From Monoraphidium neglectum (lineage: Eukaryota > Chlorophyta > Chlorophyceae > Sphaeropleales > Selenastraceae), in assembly GCF_000611645.1 (NCBI RefSeq), contig NW_014013235.1, positions 4,766-28,854 of the forward strand: 24,089 nt of DNA, given 5' to 3'. This document shows, in pieces, positions 1 to 9,448 of this stretch; positions within the stretch are counted from its first letter, which is position 1, and each line of letters opens with the position of its first letter. Below the pieces are notes generated by a model. The model made no database searches. It was given only the letters and a program-made list of their open reading frames with translations, and was not told the DNA's origin. Both the position numbers and the translations under genes were made by a program.

Positions 1-1948
1 CCGCCACGGCCGCGACGGCGGGGCTGCCCGTCAGGCGGGCAGCGTCTGGGAGCGGCAAGGAGGGCAGGGCTGTGTCTGGGGGCGGGCTGCCTCCCCAGCC
101 GCCACCGGCGTGCGCGCTGTGGCCGAAGCGGCGGCTTGTGAGGCGGGACGCGAGCCTCATCTCATCCGGCACGTCGTTGGGGGCGGCGGTCGGATTTGCA
201 CCCGCGGCCCGGGTCGACAGTGGGCAGCAGCAGCAGCAGAGGCCCCCGCCGGCCGAGGCGGCGCCGGCACGCGGCGGCGCAGGCGCGGACGGCCCTGGTG
301 GCGCACAGCAAGGCAGCGCCTCACAGCCGAGCAGCGGCGGCGGCGGCGGCGGCGATACGGCGGCAGGGCCGGCGAGTGAATGGGCGGCAGGGGGCGGGGC
401 CGCGGAAGTGACGGAAGCGGCGCTCAACGGCGGCCGCCGAAACCCGTCCGCGGCGCGGCTGCTGGTCGTGTGCAGCAAGTACGAGACCGGCTACGACGAC
501 CCCCGGCTGGCGATGATGTTCGTCGACAGGCCCCTCGCAGGTGAGGGCGGGGGCCGGCAGACGACGCAGCACAGCACGCGCTTCCTGCGAGCCGCCGCCC
601 AGGGGCACACGGCCGCACGACTGGCGCGCCCCGGAGGGCTGCGCGCCGCGCGCCAGCTCGCAGCCGCTTCGACAAGCCTGTGCGCCCAGCGACCTCCCGC
701 GCCCCCGGCCCGCTTCCTAAGTCGTCCCCCTGTCCCGCTGCCCCGAAAAAGACCTAACAAGCTCCGCGCTTGCCCTCTCCCCACTCTCTGCCATAACCTC
801 ACCACCGCACACACAGGGGCGCGCGCCGTGCAGGTCTTGGGGCGCCTCTCGCGCCCCGCGCCGCGCCTCGGCAAGCCGCTGCCGCAGGTTGTTGACTTTG
901 TGAATTCTGCTGAGGACCTGCGAGATGCTGTTGCCGAGTTTTACCTGGAGACGACGCACTGCACGGGTGAGAGGGTCGGACGCGCGCGGGCTCGTGTGTA
1001 TATGTGTGCGTGTGTGCGTGCGTGTGTGTGTGAGTGTGTGTGTGTGTGAGTGTGAGTGTGTGTGTTTGTGTGTGTGTGTGTGTGTGTGCACGCGCGTGCG
1101 TGAGTGTGTGTGGATGAGTAGACACAGGATTGTTGGGTTTTGCTGAGACGTTGCACAATGCAGGAGAGATGCGGGTGAGTGCGTAGGCGCTGTGCTGAGC
1201 TGTGCTGTGCAGTTCGGCCGAGGATGCGATTGGTGAAACATGTGCCTGCAGACAGCACATTGCAAGGCTTGGGGGGCAGGTGACACTTGCTGGGGGGTGC
1301 AGGTTTTCTGTTCTCACCGTGACTTTGCCTTGGTTGCTGTGTTCAGGGCAGGGTGGAATAGGCATCCTACGTTGAACGTTGGGATTATACATCCCAATGT
1401 TGACAAATTGTCAACATTGAGATGTATAATCCCAACGTTCAATCACCGGCAGACTGCTGGAACTGCGCAGGTTTGCGCAATTTGTGGAGGTCCCTTTTGC
1501 TTTCCTGACTCACCCTCTCTGCCGCAAACCATCCCCCGCGCAGCCAAGGCGGCCAGGCGCGCGCGCCAGCTGCGGCAGCTTGAGGCCTGCGTGGCGCGCA
1601 TACTCGAGCGCCTGCAGGCCGCCGCGGCGCGCGAGGGCCCCATGGCTGGCGGCCTGGCTGGCATGAGCGCCGGCGCCGCGGCGGCGGCGGCGGCGCGGCG
1701 GCTGGGGCCAGAGGCGGTGCGGCGGTTGGAGGAGGATGTGTCGGCTTATGTGGCGCTGTGCGGCATGCTCAGGTGTGGTTGGAGTGGGAGATTGCACATG
1801 CAGAATGTAGTGTGGTGTGTGCGTGAGAGAGTGCGGGAGAGAATGTGTGTTTGTGTTTGCACATGTGAGAGACAGAGTGTATATGCGTGTAAGAGAGAGA
1901 GATAGTGTGTGTGTCCACGCATTCGTGTGTGTGTGTGTGTGTGAGTGA

Positions 1949-1993
<45 letters not shown>

Positions 1994-2529
1994 CATGTGT
2001 GCGTGTGTGTGTATGCATGTGCACGAGCGTGCGTGTGTGCGTGCATGCATGCGTCAGCGCATGCAATGTGCCATAGAATGGCTCTACTGCGTATTCGAAT
2101 GCATGTGGACCTCTTGCGCGCTCCTGGCTGCTCGACTTGCCTCCTGTGTAGCGGCGCACGCTTCATTGATTGCTCTCCTGCCAACCGGCAATCTCTCCCA
2201 AACCAACGGCTCTTGTGGTGATGGAATGACATATGCTTGATCACACGACGCACCACCTCATCCCTCACAGATCAGACTGCCTCGAGCTGCCCCTGCCGTT
2301 CGCGTCCGCCTTGGCCGGCAGCCTCAACGACGCGCGCCGCCGCGCTGAGCGCGCCGCCGCGAGCGGGCGCTTTGCCTGGATGGAGCAGCTGATGTCATCT
2401 GGCGCCGCATCGCCGCCTGCTGGAGAGAAAGACGCGGAGGACGTGAGTGGAGGCGGCGGCAGTGGCGGGGAGGTGAAAGAACAGCGGCAGCAGCAGGGGC
2501 AGGAACAGGGGCAGAGCCAACAGCAGGAA

Positions 2530-2572
<43 letters not shown>

Positions 2573-3981
2573 CGGAAGGGCAGCAGCAGCGGCAGGAGGC
2601 ACGGGCCCTGGCCGCCAGGGGCCTGGGCGTGCAAGTGAATGTGCGCCAACTGGAGGAGACCTTTTGCGGCGCCATCAGCATGCACACGGCGGCCGCCGCG
2701 GGCGCGCTCGGGGGCGCGGCGCTGGGCGGGAGCCTGCGCCCGCTGCCACGTGATGCAGCCGGCCCAGCCCGCCGCACCGCGGCGGCGGCAAAGCGCCGCG
2801 GGGCCATCAAGGACGGCCCGGAGGCGGCGGTCGAGGCGGGCCGGCCGCTGCGTGAGGTCATCGCCGCGGCCAACGCCCGGCTGCGCGGCTGGGCGGAGCG
2901 GCGCGCGGCGGCGGGCCTCGGGCAGCTGTGCTCCGCGCTTGAGCGCGCCGCGGGCGGCCCGGCAACCAGCAGCGCAGCCGAGGCCGGCGCCGCCCCGGCG
3001 GGCGGGGACGCGTGCGTGCTGCTGGCGCTGCTGCGGCGGCTGCTGCTGTGGCCGGTGACGGCAGAACTACTCAAGTTGACAGCGGCGGGCAAGCGCGTGG
3101 CGGCGCTGAGGCGGCACGCGAACCCTCAGGTGTCGTCGCTGGCTGCAGAGGTCGTGGCCTGCTGGCGGGCCCAGGTCGAGGCGGCCGCCGCCGCGCAGCG
3201 TCGGCGGCGCGAGCGCGCGGCGTCCGGCGACGCCGCGGCCGGGCAGGAGCGGGGGCCTGCTGCAGGGGCGGCGGGGAGGCGAGCGATTGCGGCAGCTGCT
3301 GATGCCAAGGCGGCGACGAGGGGGGCTTCAGCCGGCGACGCAGCGTTGCGGTCAAAGGCGCTGCGGCTGCTGGTCAACTCCCTGGAAGAGCACTGCCGCA
3401 GCGCAGCCGAGCGGCAGCAGCAAGATGGGGCAGCGGCCCGGGCGGCCGCGGCCAAAGGAGAGCTGTCTTCAGAGAAGAGAGAGCGCATCACGTTGCTGGC
3501 AGAGCAACTAGAGGCTGCCCTGCACAAAGTGGCGCTTGACAGCAGCAGCGGCGGCGGAGGGGGCGGCGGAGGAGCGCTCGACGGGTGGCGGGCGGCGTAC
3601 TCTGCGCGCGTCAAGGCGGTCTCCGCCGCGCTGCGCCACGCAGACGGCGTCGCCGCGCCGCTGCTCTCCGGCGACGCCGCCCCCGAGGCCGTCGCGCGCA
3701 TGGGCAGCGACGCGCTCGCGCCCGCCGGGGCGCGCGCGCTCGCCGAGGCGCGGGCCGCGCGCGCGCGGCGGCAGGAGGAGGCGTGGGAGCGGCTGATGGC
3801 TGAGGGCGGGGTGGGGGGTGGGGGAACGCACGTGAGCTACGACAGGGAATGCCCCGCGTGCCGCGCGCGGCGCGCGCAGGTGCACGTCGTGCTGAGCGGC
3901 GGCACGTATGCTATCGAGCGCTTCGAATTCCAGAAGTGCTGCTGCCTGGACTGCGGGCACACGTGGCGCGTCGACCTGTGA
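1..3981 (+). CDS. HsdR-like helicase C-terminal part fused to a TFIIS-like module (5' partial)
   Basis: The exons are <1-540, 817-966, 1544-1772 and 2271-3981, with GT..AG introns and matching phases (1, 1, 2). The frame is open to the window edge, so the N-terminal nuclease and first helicase domain would lie upstream. Seen: [11 protein letters not shown] (from 477) and FVDRPLAG, then [12 protein letters not shown] across the first junction and [11 protein letters not shown] (888 on). These match helicase motifs V-VI and the following segment of type I restriction R subunits. Exon 4 carries the HsdR C-terminal signature ([16 protein letters not shown] near 2635; [15 protein letters not shown] near 2842). 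It then runs on without an intron or stop into a TFIIS LW domain (about 3007-3180, [11 protein letters not shown] and CWRAQV), a TFIIS central domain (about 3340-3800, [14 protein letters not shown]) and a CPAC/CLDC zinc ribbon ending in GHTWRVDL. Known: HsdR translocates DNA; TFIIS binds RNA polymerase II and rescues stalled complexes. Inferred: a nuclear translocase tethered to Pol II. The residues before 420 are low complexity and could hide an unrecognised intron. Confidence 0.8.
994..1111 (+). repeat. Interrupted TG microsatellite in intron 2 of gene 1
   Basis: This is a TG-rich array with TGAG and TGCG interruptions, starting about 25 bases after the donor at 967. Its translation gives spurious Cys/Val or Thr/His open frames on the two strands, which are not genes. 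Confidence 0.9.
1372..1442. repeat. 71-base near-perfect inverted repeat (intronic hairpin)
   Basis: The left arm 1372-1406 and right arm 1408-1442 are reverse complements over 35 positions with one mismatch (1394 against 1420) and a single-base centre at 1407. The element is AT-rich in an otherwise GC-rich intron (967-1543), ending about 100 bases before the acceptor. It could be a miniature palindromic element, a cruciform-forming site or a small-RNA hairpin. The near absence of a loop argues against a classical microRNA precursor. I see no target-site duplication and no second copy in the window. Confidence 0.9.
1802..2062 (+). repeat. TG-rich microsatellite in intron 3 of gene 1
   Basis: An imperfect TG/TGAG/TGCG array fills about half of intron 3 (1773-2270). 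A long pure TG run lies around 1950-1988. Open frames across it encode only Cys-Val or Thr-His runs. Confidence 0.9.
2536..2571 (+). repeat. (CAG)12 encoding poly-Gln inside gene 1
   Basis: Twelve uninterrupted CAG codons lie within a wider Gln-rich linker (about 2485-2600). The linker separates the EDVSGGGG segment from the HsdR C-terminal signature. It is in frame and probably an expandable disordered linker. Confidence 0.95.
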
Positions 3982-4644
3982 TGCGGGCCTGCGTTTTTGG
4001 CGTTTTTTCTGATGGGGCCCGGCTCCCCGCCTGGGGTTGCTGCGGCATGTACACAATCCGCTGCAGCTTTGTGCGCCGTCCCATGAGGGCAGTCAGAGTT
4101 CTGCGCAGCTTTCAGCCTGCTGAGGACGGAGCGCTCCTGAGCAAGGAGCCTGCACATCTTAACTTGAGAGGGCCTTCATTACTTGAAAAGAGCGAGTAGC
4201 GGGCAGGGGCGCAAGCGTATGCCATTTCAGCATGAGGTTATCGCGCGTGTGGCCCGGGTGGTGGTCCAGAGATGTGACATGCGGTATTGTTTCGTCGCTC
4301 TGTGACTGTGAGTCCTGTTTTACCGAGCCAGGACAGGGCCTGCAGGCATGCTACGTGTTTGGAACCGCCGTGAACCCGCAGGGATGCACAGCTTTTGCAG
4401 GGGTTGATCCACAAGACCGGCAGTGCAGCTTTGTGCGGGTGGCGACCTGACACTTCGTGGTCATGGTCAACTTGCCAGATTGACCATCTGAATGGCTGCA
4501 ATCCATGCGGCGGATTTCAAATCCATAATATTTGAATATATACTCAAAGATTCAGAGCAGGCCAATCAACGATTCAGAGCGTAGATACAGTTTGCGGACA
4601 GGGAGTGATCTCATCGGTTGAGACCACCCAGCGCCTCAGCAAGC
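3982..4644 (+). other. 3' UTR of gene 1 and spacer before gene 2
   Basis: No convincing gene lies here; the open frames are short and match no family I recognise. I find no TGTAA polyadenylation motif after the gene 1 stop. The last 150 bases turn AT-rich and probably hold the gene 2 promoter. Confidence 0.6.
4505..4580 (+). promoter_or_regulatory. Putative promoter region of gene 2
   Basis: An AT-rich island includes a TATA-like stretch (about 4527-4542) and a CCAAT core at 4562-4566. A 10-base direct repeat, GATTCAGAGC, lies at 4549-4558 and 4571-4580 (spacing 22). The island is 65-140 bases upstream of the chosen start codon. Promoter function is inferred from composition and position only. 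Confidence 0.4.
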
Positions 4645-7600
4645 ATGCAGGCCTCCAAAGCCCTTGTTAGGTGCGTCTATTTGCCTTGACAGCATAAGAT
4701 GAGGCAGTGGCGACTCTCGTGCCCGTGCCAGATTCTTGTGGCGGAGGGAGGAGCCTTCTTTGACGGCATCCACGCTCATTGGCCGCGTTTCTGACCCAAA
4801 ACGCATATCCAAAGCGTCTCCCCGTGCTCGCGACCGTGCCCATCACTCGACCTCCGCACAGAAGGGCGTTTTCGGCCGCGGCTGCCCCTTGCCGCCCAGC
4901 TGCAGCCGCGCGCCGCACGCTGTGCGTCACCGCTTCCCAGGCCAAGGCGGCGGAGGGGGACTTTGTGACCGTGCACTACACCGGGACCCTCGACGATGGT
5001 GGGTTGCTGACGCTGCCCCAGCTGCAGGCATGATCTTCACTGCGTTTACGACCCCCATGCGGAGTGGCACCCCCTCTCCCCTGCACGATGTACATGAGCG
5101 CGTCGCCGAAGGCCGGGTCCCGCCATCCCCCCCAGGCTCTGTGTTCGACAGCAGCCGCCAGGACGGCCGCGCTCCCTTGGAGTTCCAGATCGGCGCCGGC
5201 CGCGTGATCAAGGCGCGCGCCTTGGAACCTCGGACAAGCCGAGGGGGGGGGGGTGGGGGGGCGCTGGCAGGGGCGCATATGAGGCGGGGCGTGTTCAGGG
5301 CGGAGCGTGCGCGGAGCCTCTCTAACGGGAGGCGGGATGGGCGCATGCTGAACGCTTTCTGTCCCAGCGGTCTTTGCTGCCGCGCAATTTGCCGTCCCCT
5401 CCTGTCCCCTATCTTTGTGCCAACGGAACCCGCCCCCCACCAATCCACACCCCTGCTCTCCCACTGCATGACCACAGGGCTTCGACAAGGCCGTGACAGG
5501 CCTGGCTGTGGGCGAGACCCGGAAGGTGCGGCGCCCACATGCCACCCGCGCTTCCCAGGGCCTGGCTTCCCCAGCTGGGGTGATTGGCCGCAGCCATAAT
5601 TCCTCCGACTATCGGCCGCGCGCAGACCCCTGGAGTTCGCGCCTCTGGGGGGCCTGCTCTGGCCACCCCGGGCCGCTGTCTCCACCTGACCAACAGTGCA
5701 GCTGCTCGGCGCGTCAGCGTCGACCTGGGCCGCCGATGTTGGTGTTGGGTTGTTTGACATATTCCTTTGTGTCTGCAGGTGCGGCTGACGCCTGAGGAGG
5801 GCTATGGAGAGCGCGACCCCGAAGCCGTCATCACGGTGCCTGCTGGTGAGACTGGATGTTCATAGGTCCAATCCCCGGCCACCGCCTTCAACACGCCCCC
5901 TTCCGCCACACCCTGTATGCAGCAATCTCCGTGCGAACCTCCCCCTGCTCACTCCCACAGCCCACTCTTCCCTCTTCCACCCCAAAAACACCTACACATA
6001 CCTACACACACGCACACACACACACACACACAAATTGGCCGTCCCCACCCCCTCCACCTCAGACCGCGCGCCCAAGGGCCTGAGTGAGGGCGACCGCGTG
6101 GGCCTGAGCAATGGCATGCAGGCGGTGGTGTCCAAGGTTGACCCCAGCGGCGACGTCACCATCGACCTCAACCCAGAGCTCGCCGGTGGGACGCGGGGGG
6201 TCGGTTCGGGGGTGGTTGTGGGCAGCTGTGGTTGACTCGTGTATGAGACAGGTGTCAGCGTGTGCGGTTGTTCCCTTGTTTGGGCAGTTGTCCCTCATCC
6301 CAGCCCACCATCCACCACAACTGGCCCTCTTGCGCCCCACCCCAGGCAAGCACCTGACCTTTGATGTCGAGCTGATGTCACTCATCCAGGCCGCCGGCGC
6401 CCAGACGATCGTGTTCGGTGCCGGCTGCTTCTGGGGCCCTCAGCTCCTGTTCGACCGCGTTCCAGGTGCGTGCCGAATCCAGGGGTTGGGCGTACGGCAC
6501 AGGATCATGACTGCTTCGGCGCCTGTGAATACTACAAGTGTCGGGCGGGCACGTTGTGTGGGAGGGTTGTCCCTCGTTGTGATTGCCTGCGCAGATTTCA
6601 GACTGCGTCCGTCGTCCCTGATTGCTAGAAATTTGGAGGATTTCAGGGCAGGGCTCCATTTTGCGCTGCCGTCTCTGGAGCTCTGCATGCGACGTCCTGA
6701 TATTGTTGCCCCCTTCCAACATGTGGCATGCATGCGGCCCAAGGTGTGATCTCGACCGAGGTGGGGTACAGCCAGGGCAAGGTGCCCAACCCCTCTTACG
6801 AGGACGTGTGCAGCGGCACCACCGGCCACACAGAGGTGGTCAAGGTGGTCTACGACCCGGACGCGGTCACTTTTGGGCAGGTGAGTTGAGCGCACCTGGT
6901 AACATTTTGTCAGTGTGCGACGCTCCCGCACTCGAATGTGTGATGGTCGAGTTGGTGGATTTGGTGGTGGTGCTGATGTGTGAGTGTGTGTTTGTGCGTG
7001 TGTGTGTGTGTGTTTGTTTGTGTTTGTGCGCGCGCGTATGTTTGGGCTATGAGGAGCGCTTGTCTGAGTTTGGCGAGGTTTTGAGCTAGCTTGTACTCCG
7101 CGTAGGCGCTCTATCAGACTCACCTTATCTGTTCGATGCAAGGGGCCCCAATTCGCAGGTGTTTGCTTGGGCAGGGCAGCTCATTCATTTAAACCACACT
7201 CGTTTGCCCTAGGACGGGAGACCAGGGGGCCTTGTAACAATTTTGATCCCCTCATCGCTGCTGCCCTGCCCCGCAGCTTCTCGACACCTTCTGGGCAAAG
7301 CACGACCCCACCTCCAAGGACCGCCAGGGCGCCGACAGCGGCACCCAATACCGGGCCGGCATCTACACCACCACAGAGGAGCAGGCGCAGGAGGCGGCCA
7401 GGTGGGGGCGCAGAGGATTGACCGGCCACGGCGCCGCGCCCCTCCGATGCCCGCCGGGGAGGGCGCGGTGAAGGGTGAACCTGTTCCGCGCCTGGGTTCA
7501 AGGCCCTCCGAGTGCGCTGATACTTTGTATTCAATTGTGTTGGTTGCGTGTCACTCTGCCTGACCGTCTCCGAAACTGCCGGTGCCGTCCGCGACAGGTA

Positions 7601-8668
7601 CATCGAGGCCAAGCGGGCAGCCATGCCCGGCCTCAAGATCTACACCGAGCTCGAGGTGCGATTCGAGATCCTCAGACGCCTGCTCAACTGCCGCGCCCCC
7701 GGCGATGGCAGCGACGCCCTTGCCCTGAACCCGTTGCGGGACGCCCGCAGCGACGCCAACCCGCTTGCATGGCTGGGGGTGGACGTGGGGTCAACTCGCG
7801 TTGTCGCCTGCATTCCATAACTGGACCGTGTCATCCCATCGTTTTGTGCAGCCCCAGCTACAGGACAGCTGGTTTTGAATTCGACCCTCCCCGCCCCCTA
7901 ATCCTGTTTTACTCTCCATTCATCAACACCATGTCACACCTTTCGACACTGCAGCCTCTCAAGGAGTACTCGGCGGCCGAGGTGAGTCATAATGACATCA
8001 TCCCCCACCCGCGCACCGCCCCCACCACTGCCTGGGGCCCTGGCCTCGCCCATTGCCATCCTTTGCTCATGTAGCCTTGCCGCAGCACTCGCTGTGCCCG
8101 TCAATGGGCATCCTGGCGACCCCAGGTCGCCTCCCCCCTTGGCACGCCGCGCTCGCTCCAAAACGCAGCGCCAGCGCCCCCCTCGCCTCGGCTGTTGCGC
8201 GCTCCCGACCTCCTCACACACACCGGCCCCTCTCCTGCCCGCCTCAATGTGCTCCTTGTGCCTCGCCCGGTATCCGCCCACCTTGCTTCCTGCAGCCCTA
8301 CCACCAGAATTACCTGGCTAAGGTGCGGGACCCTGCACGCAGACAGAACCAAATCGGATGGGACGCTGCCTGCTACAAGAGCAAACATTGTCAAAACGAT
8401 CAAACCAGCAAGGCAGCAACCAACCCACGATTTCAGGCCGTCATTCGCGCCGCGGGCTGGCACCTGTGCGTTGGGGCCCGTTTGCTGAAGCAGAACCCGC
8501 GTGCTGCACGCCCCGTTGCACCTCAGCACTCTCTCACGCAGCGATTCGTACGTGCGCGCACCTCACCCCCTCTCCCTTGTGCCCTCGCGATGGCCGCAGG
8601 GCGGGCGCTTCGGGCAGCCCCAGAGCCCGGCAAAGGGCTGCAACGACCCCATCCGGTGCTACGGGTGA
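4645..8668 (+). CDS. SlyD-type FKBP prolyl isomerase fused to MsrA, probably organelle-targeted
   Basis: The exons are 4645-4670, 4862-4998, 5136-5212, 5478-5525, 5779-5845, 6063-6185, 6346-6465, 6744-6880, 7277-7401, 7598-7655, 7955-7981, 8296-8322 and 8600-8668. They join in phase to 346 residues. Residues 1-40, rich in Ala, Arg and Ser, look like a chloroplast or mitochondrial transit peptide. Residues 41-174 are an FKBP of SlyD type ([34 protein letters not shown]) with the insert-in-flap segment ([16 protein letters not shown] to [15 protein letters not shown]) but no His-rich tail. Residues 178-346 are MsrA: GAGCFWG with catalytic Cys187, [41 protein letters not shown] and the plant-type end [10 protein letters not shown], which carries likely resolving cysteines 338 and 344. 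MsrA reduces methionine-S-sulfoxide in proteins; FKBPs isomerise prolyl bonds. The fusion suggests combined refolding and repair. Intron 3 appears to use a GC donor. Confidence 0.87.
6004..6032 (+). repeat. CA microsatellite in intron 5 of gene 2
   Basis: A short CA run lies about 30 bases before the acceptor of exon 6 (6063), upstream of a pyrimidine-rich stretch. Confidence 0.85.
6976..7037 (+). repeat. TG microsatellite in intron 8 of gene 2
   Basis: A TG/TGTT array with a CGCGCG segment lies about 95 bases after the donor at 6881. It resembles the intronic arrays of genes 1 and 3. Confidence 0.85.
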
Positions 8669-8786
8669 AGACACTCGCTTTTCGTTGGCCTCCGCAAACA
8701 GCCTGCTGCTCTCCAGGGCGGCGGCCGCCCCCTCAGCCTGCTCTCCGCGGGCGGCTCAGCGTGCGCTGGCTGTCAGGCTTCGCTTT

Positions 8787-8791
8787 TGTAA
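8787..8791 (+). terminator. Putative polyadenylation motif of gene 2 (TGTAA)
   Basis: TGTAA lies 119 bases after the stop codon at 8666-8668. It is the usual polyadenylation motif of chlorophycean algae. The motif is only five bases long, so the assignment rests on position. Confidence 0.5.
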
Positions 8792-9448
8792 CCAAAAATC
8801 ACCCCAGCTTTTGGCTGTGCGCGTTGTGGGGTGCCGATGTTCCTATTGCTGCGGTTGTCGGTTAGCCAAGGTTGGTGCAGAAGCAGACAGAGCTGGGGGT
8901 CGGGTCAGCATAGAACGGGGAGGAGGGGCCCCAGCCCGTGTCGCATACAAATAATGGACAAACAGGGCCGAGCCAGTGACATTGGCGTCGCTTGAATCTT
9001 CGCATAACTGCGCGCCAGCGGCGCTGCGCGCTCGCGTGACTGATGGTGCGGGAGTGACTTGACATGAGGGTGATTGCTGTGCCCTGCACCGAGAAACGCC
9101 CGCCACCACGCCGACGCGCTCATCGCGAAGTGCTAATTGGACCGAATCGATGGCCTTCTGAGCACCCTGGTGCCGTACTGACAGACTGAAAGCCGACTGG
9201 CCCCACCGCGGGCTGGCAGCTAGGCTGCAGCTGCGGCTGTCACCGTCAGGCGTTGCAGCAGCAACACTGGTTGGCAAGAGCCCAGGAACACGTTCCTGTG
9301 GCGCATCTTATTGATATGGTAGATATAACTACGGGCTGGCACCCGCTCCACACATGCGCGACAGCAGTGAGAGTGACCACTGGACCCTTTCTGCAGCTTG
9401 GTGGTGTGTCTTCGGCGGTGATCAACCGTCGTGTGGCGTTAAGTACTA
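8792..9448 (+). other. Spacer between genes 2 and 3
   Basis: I see no gene here. Short frames on both strands have no recognisable family and poor coding character. An AT-rich stretch near 9308-9330, about 120-140 bases before the gene 3 start, could be part of its promoter. Confidence 0.5.

Noticed and set aside
717..2240. Long open frames rich in Cys-Val or Thr-His on both strands
   Set aside because: They are translations of TG/CA microsatellites inside introns 2 and 3 of gene 1.
2381..3981. Reading exon 4 of gene 1 as a stand-alone TFIIS gene
   Set aside because: The exon opens with residues in phase with exon 3 and still contains the HsdR C-terminal signature before the TFIIS part; no promoter-like sequence is seen.
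2265..4056. Long minus-strand open frames opposite gene 1
   Set aside because: They are GC-driven shadows of the plus-strand exon, which has clear family motifs; the minus frames have none.
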